Origin: Coprococcus phoceensis
GTDB lineage: Bacteria > Bacillota > Clostridia > Lachnospirales > Lachnospiraceae
Assembly: GCF_900104635.1 (NCBI RefSeq)
Contig: NZ_FNWC01000006.1
Coordinates: 124,001 to 188,000, forward strand
Length of the DNA stretch: 64,000 bases
Direction of reading: 5' to 3'
Every line of letters starts with the position of its first letter. The stretch's first letter is position 1. Shown one piece after another: positions 15,031-22,855 of this stretch. Below the pieces are notes generated by a model. The model ran no database searches. It was not told the DNA's origin and saw only the letters and a list, made by a program, of their open reading frames with translations. The position numbers were made by a program, and so were the translations under genes.

Positions 15031-15270
15031 TTGAAACTGAGAAATCGGAATTTTTATAAAGAGCTGATCCAAAAAGCAGGCGCTGAAACGGAACTTGTCT
15101 ATATGAAAGCCAGTAAGGAGCTTTTGCAAAAAAGGCTCTATAAAAGAAATCAGGTCTTAAATGCCAATTCGCCGTTTGTGATAACAGATGAAATATTGGA
15201 ACATCATTATCACGCATTTCAGGAGCCATGGGGCGAAGGAGAAAAAGTAATTTTGCAGAAAGAGGATATT
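15031..15270 (+). pseudogene. C-terminal fragment of a P-loop ATPase/kinase, fused in frame to a methyltransferase
   Basis: The frame from TTG 15031 reads YKELIQKAGAETELVYMKAS, then RLYKRNQVLNANSPFVITDEIL, and FQEPWGEGEKVILQKED. This matches the lid and C-terminal region of small AAA_33/zeta-like nucleotide kinases; the P-loop half is missing. No stop codon separates it from the methyltransferase start at 15271, so a 311-residue fusion could in principle be translated, but there is no good ribosome site at 15031. I read it as a deletion remnant. Confidence 0.6.
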
Positions 15271-15966
15271 ATGCAGTATTCAAAGGAAGAAAGTAAAGCA
15301 ATCTGGAATCAAAACGCTGAATTTTGGGATTGTGCAATGGGGGATGAATCAAATGATTTTCACAGAGAAGTTGTCCGCCCCAAAGTAACAGAGCTTCTAA
15401 ATCCTGATCCAACAGACTATATTTTAGATATTGCCTGTGGAAATGGAAATTATTCTGCATATCTTGCAGAAAAAGCTGTCTCTGTTTTGGCTTTTGATTA
15501 TAGTGAGAAAATGGTGGAACTGGCAAAAAAGCGCCAAAAACGGTATGCTGATCACATTGAGTTTTGTGTAGCAGACGCCACGAATGAAACAAGTCTGATG
15601 GCATTAAAAAGAAATAAGCCGTTTACAAAAGCAGTCTCCAATATGGCGGTCATGGATATTACCGATATTAAGCCGCTTTTTACCTCTGTTTATAAATTGC
15701 TTGAGGATAACGGAGTATTTGTATTTGCGACACAGCACCCCTGTTTTGTAACGCTTACAGAAAAATATATGACGCCGCATAGCTATTACGATATTGCGAT
15801 TGAAGGACAGCCTCAAAAACAATGTTATTATCATCGTTCTTTACAGGATATTTTTAATCTGTGTTTTGATACCGGATTTGTCATAGACGGATTTTACGAA
15901 GAATGCTATTTTAATAAAGAAATCCCGGATATTATCATTGTCAGAGCCATAAAAATTGAGAGGTAG
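15271..15966 (+). CDS. Class I SAM-dependent methyltransferase
   Basis: A 231-residue methyltransferase with the Rossmann motif I ILDIACGNGNYSAYLA (about 51-66), an acidic residue ending strand 2 (VLAFDYSEKMVELAKKR) and motif IV-V regions FCVADATNE and SNMAVMDI. I start at ATG 15271 (AGAAAGAGG upstream), where the family N-terminus SKEESKAIWNQNAEFWD begins. The upstream in-frame sequence belongs to a kinase fragment. The substrate cannot be inferred; relatives are annotated as small-molecule methyltransferases. Confidence 0.85.
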   Translation: MQYSKEESKAIWNQNAEFWDCAMGDESNDFHREVVRPKVTELLNPDPTDYILDIACGNGNYSAYLAEKAVSVLAFDYSEKMVELAKKRQKRYADHIEFCVADATNETSLMALKRNKPFTKAVSNMAVMDITDIKPLFTSVYKLLEDNGVFVFATQHPCFVTLTEKYMTPHSYYDIAIEGQPQKQCYYHRSLQDIFNLCFDTGFVIDGFYEECYFNKEIPDIIIVRAIKIER

Positions 15967-16025
15967 ATAGTAGATTTGCCATTTCCTGTAATTGTAAAAA
16001 GCTTAAAACTATGTAGGTATCTATT

Positions 16026-16534
16026 TTGATTATAAGACAAGAAAGACCAGAAGATTATGATACGGTATATCATGTTGTAAAAGAAGCATTTGAAAATGCT
16101 GAATATACAGATGGAAATGAACAGAACTTAGTTGCTGCGTTAAGAAAAAGCAAATCGTTTATTCCGGAACTTTCTCTTGTTGCTGTCGAGGACGAAAAAA
16201 TTGTAGGCATATTCTTTTTACAAAAGCAGTTGTTCAAGGGGTTGAGGTTCTTGCGCTTGCCCCTCTTTCTGTATTACCCGATTATCAGAACAGGGGAATC
16301 GGATTATCTTTGATGAAAGAAGGACACAGTATAGCACATAAATTGGGATATGAATATTCAGTTGTTTTGGGACATTCCAAATACTATCCAAAGGCAGGAT
16401 ATATTCCGGCAAGTGAGTGTGGAATAAAAGCGCCATTTGAAGTTGACGATGAAAGTTTTATGGCACTTAATCTTAACGGAAGTCAAAACAAATTAAATGG
16501 AGTTATTGAGTACGACAAGGCTTTTGGGATATGA
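16026..16534 (+). pseudogene. GNAT N-acetyltransferase with a frameshift
   Basis: The N-terminal half opens at TTG 16026 (IIRQERPEDYDTVYHVVKEAF to LSLVAVEDEKIVG). At about 16207 one base appears to be missing; restoring it gives HILFTKAVVQG and then LAPLSVLPDYQNRGIGLSLM, the acetyl-CoA motif, followed in frame by KEGHSIAHKLGYEYSVVLGH through KAFGI to the stop at 16534. The two halves thus form one ~170-residue GNAT split by a single-base deletion, either real decay or a sequence error. Confidence 0.8.
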
Positions 16535-16566
16535 TGTAAAAAATTAGAAGTTGGGAAGGTAAAACA

Positions 16567-16877
16567 TAGATCCTGTTTTTACTGCCTATGGAACACAAGA
16601 CTGGCATTATAACGAAAAAGGAGAAATACTGCATTTTCCGGTGGATAATTATTATTATGAGGGCAAACGGACAGCTGTGTTTTTGGGAGAAAAGGTTATA
16701 AAATATCATAGAACACTGACCACATATCTAAATACACTGCTTTCAAATGGTTTTATAATAAATCATATTGTGGAGCCGCAGCCGCCGGAATACATGATGG
16801 ATATTCCGGGGATGCAGGATGAAATGCGCCGTCCCATGATGCTGATTGTATCGGCGAACAAAAAAGTGGATAGATAG
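16567..16877 (+). pseudogene. C-terminal fragment of a methyltransferase
   Basis: An open frame reading DPVFTAYGTQDWHYNEKGEI and GFIINHIVEPQPPEYMMDIP to ANKKVDR matches the last ~100 residues of class I SAM methyltransferases (the substrate-lid and final strands). No SAM-binding motif I and no start codon with a ribosome site are present. It follows the broken GNAT directly. It is a 5'-truncated remnant. Confidence 0.65.
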
Positions 16878-16914
16878 AACTAAAACACCTATAAGGTATA
16901 AATGGAGGTAATTT

Positions 16915-17409
16915 ATGTTTAAAGAAAAAATTATTATAGAGATGAAAGAAGTATTCAAAGAAATTCCTTTTGGCATAGAGCATACTCTCAAAGTTTTGAA
17001 AAATGCAGAAGATATAATGAAAGGAGAAAATATCGGAGAGGAAGAAAAAGAATTCATCAGTATTATTGCTATACTACATGATATTGGTGCGGTTGAAGCA
17101 CAAAAAAAATACGGTTCTATTGATGGTGTCTATCAAGAAAAGGAAGGACCAGAAGTAGCGAAAGAAATATTAAAAAAGGTAGGCTATAACAAAAATATTG
17201 ATAGAATATGCTTTATAATAGGCAACCATCATACTCCATCTAAAATTGATGGACTTGATTTTCAAATACAATGGGAAGCTGATTTGCTTGAAAATTTAAC
17301 GGTTATGGATAAAGAAAAAGAACAGGAAAAGATAAAAAAGTGTATAGATGAAAACTTTAAAACAAACACAGGAAAAAGGATAGCTTATAATCGCTTTATT
17401 TTAGATTAG
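16915..17409 (+). CDS. HD-domain phosphohydrolase family protein
   Basis: A 164-residue protein of the HD superfamily. The first metal ligand His is in FGIEHTLKVLKNAEDI (about residue 22), the HD doublet in IAILHDIG (about 55-56), a further His pair in IGNHHTPS (about 101-102) and a late Asp in WEADLLENL. Such proteins hydrolyse nucleotides or phosphate esters. The start ATG 16915 has GGAGG nine bases upstream. It looks intact and differs from its decayed neighbours; its AT-rich codon use suggests recent acquisition. Confidence 0.85.
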   Translation: MFKEKIIIEMKEVFKEIPFGIEHTLKVLKNAEDIMKGENIGEEEKEFISIIAILHDIGAVEAQKKYGSIDGVYQEKEGPEVAKEILKKVGYNKNIDRICFIIGNHHTPSKIDGLDFQIQWEADLLENLTVMDKEKEQEKIKKCIDENFKTNTGKRIAYNRFILD

Positions 17410-17464
17410 TAGTAGATTATTACAGTTATGTATTTTATATCTCAAAGAAAAAATAGTAGTTAAG

Positions 17465-17482
17465 TTTAACCCTAGGGTTAAA
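17465..17482. promoter_or_regulatory. Perfect 18-bp palindrome TTTAACCCTAGGGTTAAA
   Basis: The sequence is its own reverse complement over 18 bases. Dyads of this form lie between -35 and -10 elements of MerR-family promoters in Firmicutes, but no regulator gene and no clear promoter survive here; its right half also encodes the first residues of the truncated GNAT at 17475. It may be an orphan operator or a junction by-product. Confidence 0.45.
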
Positions 17483-17714
17483 TGATGAATATGTTGAGGG
17501 CATTTTTGTTTCTGGTGAAATGCAATCGCAGGGTCTAGGTAAAATTCTGCTGAATTATGCAAAGGATAAAAGGAATAAGTTGTACTTGAACGTATACCAA
17601 AAGAACGCACGGGCAATATCTTTTTATAAGAGAGAAGAATTTGAGATTCAGCATAGTGGCTTAGATGAGGCTACCGGAGAAAAAGATTATGTAATGACAT
17701 GGCAACACAAATAG
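17475..17714 (+). pseudogene. GNAT N-acetyltransferase, 5'-truncated
   Basis: The open frame GLNDEYVEGIFVSGEMQSQG then GLGKILLNYAKDKRN holds the acetyl-CoA motif (QSQGLGKILL), followed by LNVYQKNARAISFYKREEF and DEATGEKDYVM, a typical GNAT C-terminus. The first ~60 residues are missing and no start with a ribosome site exists. It ends at TAG 17712-17714. Confidence 0.8.
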
Positions 17715-17762
17715 AAATTCCAGTTTTTGAAACTGAGGAATTTGAATTTGGAGGATTGAATT

Positions 17763-17960
17763 ATGTGGAATGAATTAGGCATAAGCGGAGGAACCGCAAT
17801 TGTTATTTTGATAGCACTATATTTTGTCATTAAGTGGGCTGTGAAGAATGGTGTGAAAGAAGCATATAAGGATATTACCGGAAAGAAACCTGTTGAAGAT
17901 GAAAAAAATGAAAAAGAGCTAGAAGGACTGGTAAATGATTCACAAGACGCAAAAATTTAA
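17763..17960 (+). CDS. Small single-span membrane protein
   Basis: A 65-residue protein: a short extracytoplasmic N-terminus, one membrane helix (about 10-27, TAIVILIALYFVIKWAV), then a charged cytoplasmic tail rich in Lys and Glu. ATG 17763 follows GGAGG at 17751-17755. Related small proteins occur in Lachnospiraceae near mobile DNA without known function (possibly DUF6019-like; uncertain). Confidence 0.65.
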   Translation: MWNELGISGGTAIVILIALYFVIKWAVKNGVKEAYKDITGKKPVEDEKNEKELEGLVNDSQDAKI

Positions 17961-18120
17961 TATGAAATCTGAACGTAGAGCGTATAGAGAAATCTATGCG
18001 TTCTATTTTTTTTGCTTATTTTTGAAAAAAGTGATTAAAAAACTATTGACATTTTGTTACTGGATCCGGAATATTATATTTAACAAATTTGAGATATGGC
18101 TGAGAAAGAGAGTGTTTTAC

Positions 18121-19014
18121 ATGGGTATTGAATATAGGGAAGAAAGAAGTGGAAGTAAGATTCAGATTTTTTCATATTGTGATGAAAAGAAGACAGGAGC
18201 AATCTGCGCGCTGTCTGACGGATATGACTGGGCATTGATTTGTGATGTATGGGCTGATAAGGCGGAAACGGAAAAGAAACTTATCCGTGAAATGATTTTA
18301 AAACTGCAGGGACAGGAAATTTTTGTGACAGCCACGCCGGATAAACTGGATTTGTATGAAGAAATCGGTTTTCGACGCTCCAAAAATTCCTTTACATATG
18401 TAGGAAAAGTGTTAAGTGATGCACAGGAAAAAGAACTGACCGAAAGTGGATTATACCTGCCAATCGGGTATCGATATGAAACGGAATTTGAGCCTCTTAC
18501 AGGAATGTTTCCGGTCGGGAAGAAATCGGATAAACAAAAATTTAAGGTTTTTTATTCCGATAAATCTGACCGTGCCGATTATCATCAGGTAAATGCGCTG
18601 CTAGAAAAAGCTTTTGGAGGGAAACGAAACGAATATGTGACAAAAGACACATTTTCTAAAAGTCAGTACGTACAGTATGCATACGATAATGAAACATTAA
18701 TCGGCTGTGCCAGAGCAATTTCCGATGGAGCGCATGCACTGATTTTAAATGTGGCTGTTGATCCTGACTATCAGGGACTTCATTTAGGATGGAACATTGT
18801 GGACAAGCTCTCGCGTCAAATGAAAGATCAAAATATTTTTTTGAATACACATCCCGGCGGAGTCGGATTTTATAATCAAAAAGGCTTCCGAAGGAATAAA
18901 ACCGCTTTATTGCTGCAAGCACATGAAATGCCGGATGAGATAAAAAAAGGCTTCTGTCTGCCGAGAGGCTATCGGTTTTCAGATGAAAGTTTAAAAGTAC
19001 AGAAAACACCGTAG
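18121..19014 (+). CDS. Two-part GNAT family acetyltransferase
   Basis: A 297-residue protein. The first half (1-115) resembles a GNAT fold without a clear acetyl-CoA signature (ICALSDGYDWALICDVWAD, ATPDKLDLYEEIGFRRS). The second half (about 140-285) has a canonical one: LNVAVDPDYQGLHLGWNIVD, then NTHPGGVGFYNQKGF. The QGLHLG loop replaces the usual QxxGxG glycine, so coenzyme binding might be altered. I start at ATG 18121; the in-frame codons up to 17935 overlap the preceding gene and encode a non-homologous stretch. A candidate promoter is TTGACA at 18046-18051 with AATATT 18 bases on. Confidence 0.78.
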   Translation: MGIEYREERSGSKIQIFSYCDEKKTGAICALSDGYDWALICDVWADKAETEKKLIREMILKLQGQEIFVTATPDKLDLYEEIGFRRSKNSFTYVGKVLSDAQEKELTESGLYLPIGYRYETEFEPLTGMFPVGKKSDKQKFKVFYSDKSDRADYHQVNALLEKAFGGKRNEYVTKDTFSKSQYVQYAYDNETLIGCARAISDGAHALILNVAVDPDYQGLHLGWNIVDKLSRQMKDQNIFLNTHPGGVGFYNQKGFRRNKTALLLQAHEMPDEIKKGFCLPRGYRFSDESLKVQKTP

Positions 19015-19047
19015 ACAAGCAGTACATTCTGCGGTATATTATATACA

Positions 19048-19099
19048 AAATGCCCGCTTTGGTCAGGCTTGAGATGAAGTCGATCCAAAACGGGCATTT
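19048..19099 (+). terminator. Long-stem terminator-like hairpin
   Basis: AAATGCCCGCTTTGG (19048-19062) pairs imperfectly with CCAAAACGGGCATTT (19085-19099), followed by ATTAC. It lies after the GNAT gene and lacks a strong U run. Confidence 0.6.
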
Positions 19100-19229
19100 A
19101 TTACAAGGCGGATCATCTTTTGCGCAAGAGTGTACGGCGTTGAGGGTAAGTTCAGATAGTGAAAAACTTTTATAAAAAGAGGGAGAATAAATTGCAGATT
19201 CAGCAGAACTGGCACAGGTAGGTATTATT

Positions 19230-19691
19230 ATGAACGAGAATATGAAAATTTTAGTGGATGCAGATGCTTGCCCGGTAGTAACTATTGTAGAGCTGATTGC
19301 ACAAAAATATCAGATACCGGTAATTTTATTATGTGATACCAATCACGTACTGGAGTCTTCGTACAGTCAAGTTGTGACTGTCGGTGCTGGGACAGATGCG
19401 GTTGACTTTAAATTAGTCAGCATCTGCAAAAGAGGAGATATTGTCGTGACTCAGGATTATGGCGTGGCTGCTATGATTCTCGGAAAAGGTGCTTATGGTA
19501 TTCATCAGAGTGGAAAATGGTACACAAATGAAAACATAGATCAGATGTTAATGGAACGCCATTTGGCAAAAAAAGCGAGAAATACAAAAAAACGACAGCA
19601 TCTAAAAGGACCTGCAAAAAGAACGGAGTTGGATAATAAAAGATTTGAAGAGGCGTTTGACAAGTTGATATGTACAATATTGGGCAGGTAA
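19230..19691 (+). CDS. YaiI/YqxD (DUF188, UPF0178) family protein
   Basis: A 153-residue protein of the DUF188 family, a PIN-like fold conserved across bacteria with unproven nuclease activity. The hallmark ILVDADACPV lies at residues 7-16, followed by the acidic GTDAVDFKLVS and GDIVVTQDYGVAAMIL motifs, and a conserved basic C-terminal region ending RFEEAFDKLI. ATG 19230 is used; a second in-frame ATG at 19242 would give a family-typical start MKILVDADACP. The next gene follows after 27 bases. Confidence 0.92.
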   Translation: MNENMKILVDADACPVVTIVELIAQKYQIPVILLCDTNHVLESSYSQVVTVGAGTDAVDFKLVSICKRGDIVVTQDYGVAAMILGKGAYGIHQSGKWYTNENIDQMLMERHLAKKARNTKKRQHLKGPAKRTELDNKRFEEAFDKLICTILGR

Positions 19692-19718
19692 GAAAAAGAG
19701 CATTAGAGGGAGAATAAG

Positions 19719-20252
19719 ATGGAAACAATTTTACAAAAATATGAATTTCGAATGATTCGACTAGAGGAGACGGAACAAGCAGCAGAGATTGAACAAATCT
19801 GTTTTCCGCCAAATGAAGCGTGTTCTTATGAGCACATGGCAGCACGTATAAAAAAGGCACCGGATTTGTTTTTGGTAGCAGTGGATAGGGAGACAGGAAA
19901 ATTAGCAGGATTTCTCAATGGTTTGGCAACAGATCGGGAACATCTCACCGATGATTTTTTTACAGATGCCAGCGTACATAATCCGGAAGGAAAGAACATT
20001 ATGCTGCTTGGTCTGGATGTGCTTCCGGACCATAGAGGTCAGGGATTGGCGAGAGCGCTAGTGGATGAATATTTGAGAAGAGAGCGGGAAAAGAATCGCA
20101 AGTTAGTCATTTTGACCTGTGTAGAAGAGAAAGTAAATATGTATGAAAAATTTGGTTTTCATGATCATGGCATCGGAGAGTCTAATTGGGGCGGCGAGCA
20201 GTGGCATGAAATGAGCATTCATCTGTCTGACACTTGTGAAAGAAAAAACTAA
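19719..20252 (+). CDS. GNAT N-acetyltransferase (arylalkylamine-type)
   Basis: A 177-residue GNAT. The motif A segment LGLDVLPDHRGQGLARALVD (about 91-110) and MYEKFGFHDHGI (about 139-150) are clear. The N-terminal RLEETEQAAEIEQICFPPNE and the EWHEM-like end (EQWHEMSI) resemble AANAT-type acetyltransferases. It probably shares a transcript with the DUF188 gene. ATG 19719 has GAGGGAG upstream. The substrate is unknown. Confidence 0.88.
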   Translation: METILQKYEFRMIRLEETEQAAEIEQICFPPNEACSYEHMAARIKKAPDLFLVAVDRETGKLAGFLNGLATDREHLTDDFFTDASVHNPEGKNIMLLGLDVLPDHRGQGLARALVDEYLRREREKNRKLVILTCVEEKVNMYEKFGFHDHGIGESNWGGEQWHEMSIHLSDTCERKN

Positions 20253-20283
20253 AGGGAGATACACGGTGATATCTCCCTTGTTG
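20242..20283. terminator. Bidirectional terminator between convergent genes
   Basis: AAGGGAGATA (20252-20261) pairs with TATCTCCCTT (20270-20279) over CACGGTGA. On the minus strand it is followed by AGTTTTTTC, a good U tract for the cytidylate kinase-like gene; on the plus strand the downstream run GTTGT is weak. Confidence 0.8.
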
Positions 20284-20320
20284 TCATATCAAGGCTCAAT
20301 CGTTCGAGCCATACAGTTAT

Positions 20321-20923
20321 TTACAATTTGTTATAAACCATCTCAAGCAGATCGACAATCTCATCAACGGTAAATGCACTTGTGTCTATGCTCAGATCAT
20401 AAGTGTTCATCTCATCCCAGCTCTGGTCGGTGTAGTAGTTGAAATAGTAGCTTCTGTCTTTATCCATCTTGCGCACTAAGGAGTGAGCGCCCTTTTCATC
20501 TAGTTGGTATCGCTCCATAATGGTTGAGATACGGACATCTAAAGGGGCGTACAGATAGATATTTTTACATCTTTCTTCATCGCGGAGCACATAATTACCG
20601 CAGCGTCCCACAATAATGCAGTCTTCTTTTGAAGCCATTTCTTTGATAATCTTTGACTGCAGGTTGAACAGAATCTCATCAATGTGACCGTAACGATAGT
20701 GACGATCGATATTGCTGTTTTCGTCTACTTGATACCGCCAAGGTTTTTCTCTTTTTTCGTCTACCAGTTTCAGTTGGTCATATGGAATATCTGTGTGTTC
20801 TGAGGCAAGTTTGATCAGATCCTTGTCATAACAGTTGATTCCGAGACGTTCTGCCAACGCAATCCCGATTAGACGTCCGTTACTTCCAAATTGTCTTCCG
20901 ATTGTAATAATTCGTTTACTCAT
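20321..20923 (-). CDS. Cytidylate kinase-like family protein
   Basis: A 200-residue P-loop protein of the cytidylate_kin2 family. It starts with RIITIGRQFGSNGRLIG, in which GRQFGSNG replaces the usual Walker A GxxxxGKS/T, as is typical of this family. CIIVGRCGNYVL and the DKDRSYYFNYYTD lid region also match. The family is widespread in Clostridia, and nucleotide monophosphate phosphorylation is presumed but not established. ATG at 20921-20923 has GGGG/AAGGGG upstream on the minus strand. The promoter probably lies near 20955-20965. Confidence 0.88.
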   Translation of the reverse strand: MSKRIITIGRQFGSNGRLIGIALAERLGINCYDKDLIKLASEHTDIPYDQLKLVDEKREKPWRYQVDENSNIDRHYRYGHIDEILFNLQSKIIKEMASKEDCIIVGRCGNYVLRDEERCKNIYLYAPLDVRISTIMERYQLDEKGAHSLVRKMDKDRSYYFNYYTDQSWDEMNTYDLSIDTSAFTVDEIVDLLEMVYNKL

Positions 20924-21031
20924 AAAAACAACCCCTTTCCAGATTTATTTGATATCCCTATTATACCACAATAAGTTGTTATTGCGGGAAATATAGAAAT
21001 AATTTATAATACAAAATAGATTTTAAGTTAC

Positions 21032-21048
21032 AATAATCTCTCGGAATC
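21032..21048. repeat. IS left terminal inverted repeat
   Basis: AATAATCTCTCGGAATC; perfect complement of 22816-22832. Confidence 0.9.
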
Positions 21049-21181
21049 CTGAGTGATTATTATCGGCAACAGCCGAAATGCGTACTTTGAAAAGTAAATA
21101 TGATTCGGAACAGAAAAAAGAACATGGAAAACAGACATAACTGTCGCTATGCCTGAAAAATAGTGTATAATGATCAAAGGA

Positions 21182-22669
21182 TTATGCCACATTTAAAATC
21201 AACTTTGCGAGGGTGGATTCAAAGGGCAAATCCCAAGCATCCAAATGCTGAAGCATGAGGATGTGATACAGGCGGCAGTACCACATCTTAGTTGAGCGGT
21301 GTCTGCCGCTTTCTAATTGAAAGTCTATTTTCTCACGTTTATTCGAACGTTCTGCTGAAGTTCTGGCATTGTATTCTAACTTCCATTGTTCACTGTCACG
21401 AGGCGGGAAATTGATCAGCCTTGGATTATCTTTCATTGCAAGATGAACGGTGCGCCCATATTTGGAGTCTGAGCAGGGAGTGCTACAAGAACATCCGTAT
21501 TTACGGCTGGCAAGCGGACAACGGAATTTTAACCGTGCCTTTGAAGGCTCAGAACCGTCATGATTCATTTTTCGTCCTGCTTTGCAGATAGGGACACCAT
21601 CTTTTCCAATGGTAAAATCATCTTTGTATTTCATGCTGATTCCCCGCTTTTCGTTTAAATCAATGAAAGGCTGAATATCATTCTTGCGACAGTATAAGTA
21701 ATAAGACATGGCATCATGAGCGGAATCTAAAAGCCATTTTCTGACATGAAAATCAGGAAGAAAAGCTTTGAAACGAAAGTAAGCTTCCAAAAACCCATGA
21801 GAATCATGCTTTGATGCAGGATTGAATAAAGGAAATAAAGGCAGGTCGCTTTCTGAGTTCGCTGCAACCAATATATATAAGTGGTAGCCATGGTAAAAGC
21901 ATTCTCTGGAAGAATCATAACCGATGTCACAGTCAGGCTGGGAAAAGTAACGGTCACAATGACAGGAAGTAATTCCATTTTTGGAACATTCGCAAATACG
22001 GTGCTTCCGTTCGCGTGCAGATGTTGTAACAGGCATTCCATCGCCGGCAATGGAAAGATTGGAGATATCAATCAATCCTTTGGATATGGAGACCGATAAA
22101 AATTCATGATCATAAATCTTGAAAAGAGAAGCATAAGGCTGTTCATCTATGGAAAAAGAAGAATGTTCCATAGATTGGAAAAGTTGTTCAACTGTGACTT
22201 TTTCAATGGGTTCTGCCTTATCGCCTTTTTGTTTTGGTTTTTTGACCTTCTTCTTTTTTACAGGATGGATATGAGGAGAAAGATTATCAGAATCAGAATC
22301 CCAAAGCCTGTCAAGGAAGTCATAGAAGGTGCCGACACCGGGAGTATCACCAAACTGGAATCCGCTGAGGATTGCATAGAGTGGATTTATCTTCAATTGA
22401 GCAGCCCAATCGGTAAGGGAATGGACTTTAAAATCAATGGAAAGAAGATAAGAACGTTGCATACAGGAAGGAGTCCTTGGTTTTGGACCAAAGACAGAGT
22501 ATTTGCTGCGGAGCAGTTCATCGGTATAAGAAAGATCGAGATTCCAGAAACGTTCGATGATGTCCCATGTTGATTTAGCAAAAACAGTGGGATCCGGATA
22601 ATATTTACGAAGGTTTTCGAGTACAAAAGTTTGATAGGCGGTATGACCGCCGGAATTAACAGGTAACAT
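21182..22669 (-). CDS. DDE transposase (IS4/IS1182-like superfamily)
   Basis: A 495-residue transposase. Candidate catalytic acidic residues are D in SIAGDGMPVTTS (about 208), D in WLLDSAHDAMSY (about 315) and E in ARTSAERSNKREKIDF (near 453), the last resembling the Y(2)R(3)E-type signature of IS4-like enzymes. A cysteine/histidine-rich segment (CECSKNGITSCHC) follows the first D and a second Cys cluster (CSCSTPCSDS) precedes the third, both unusual insertions. The N-terminal part contains FQFGDTPGVGTFYDFLDRLW, the DNA-binding module of the family. The exact IS family needs a database comparison. The full-length frame suggests it is active. Confidence 0.85.
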   Translation of the reverse strand: MLPVNSGGHTAYQTFVLENLRKYYPDPTVFAKSTWDIIERFWNLDLSYTDELLRSKYSVFGPKPRTPSCMQRSYLLSIDFKVHSLTDWAAQLKINPLYAILSGFQFGDTPGVGTFYDFLDRLWDSDSDNLSPHIHPVKKKKVKKPKQKGDKAEPIEKVTVEQLFQSMEHSSFSIDEQPYASLFKIYDHEFLSVSISKGLIDISNLSIAGDGMPVTTSARERKHRICECSKNGITSCHCDRYFSQPDCDIGYDSSRECFYHGYHLYILVAANSESDLPLFPLFNPASKHDSHGFLEAYFRFKAFLPDFHVRKWLLDSAHDAMSYYLYCRKNDIQPFIDLNEKRGISMKYKDDFTIGKDGVPICKAGRKMNHDGSEPSKARLKFRCPLASRKYGCSCSTPCSDSKYGRTVHLAMKDNPRLINFPPRDSEQWKLEYNARTSAERSNKREKIDFQLESGRHRSTKMWYCRLYHILMLQHLDAWDLPFESTLAKLILNVA

Positions 22670-22815
22670 AAAAATCGCCCTCCAGTCGATGAAAATAAAA
22701 TATATTCAATCGGCTTCGCCGCAAATTTTGAGCGATTTGTCAAGACTTTTTGGGCAAAAAAGGGGGGGATTTTAATAAAAAAGGAATCTGCAAGCCTTGA
22801 TTTTACTGAGCTAAA

Positions 22816-22832
22816 GATTCCGAGAGATTATT
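22816..22832. repeat. IS right terminal inverted repeat
   Basis: GATTCCGAGAGATTATT; perfect complement of 21032-21048. Only 10 bases separate it from the dacA ribosome site GGAGG. Confidence 0.9.
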
Positions 22833-22855
22833 TACATACTGTGGAGGAAAAGAAA

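Larger units (their letters stand above)
21032..22832. mobile_element. Insertion sequence, 1801 bp, with perfect 17-bp terminal inverted repeats
   Basis: The left end AATAATCTCTCGGAATC (21032-21048) is the exact reverse complement of the right end GATTCCGAGAGATTATT (22816-22832). A single transposase gene on the minus strand lies between. TAC flanks both ends (21029-21031 and 22833-22835) and may be a 3-bp target duplication, though so short a match could be chance. The copy looks intact. It is inserted between the cytidylate kinase-like gene promoter and dacA, 23 bases before the dacA start. Confidence 0.9.

Noticed and set aside
15022..15042. Integron attC site
   Set aside because: The dyad has spacing and bulges unlike attC, lacks GTTRRRY/RYYYAAC core sites, and no integron integrase is present.
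17935..18120. In-frame N-terminal extension of the two-part GNAT
   Set aside because: Encodes a Phe/Lys-rich stretch overlapping the previous gene and its promoter region; the family start fits ATG 18121.
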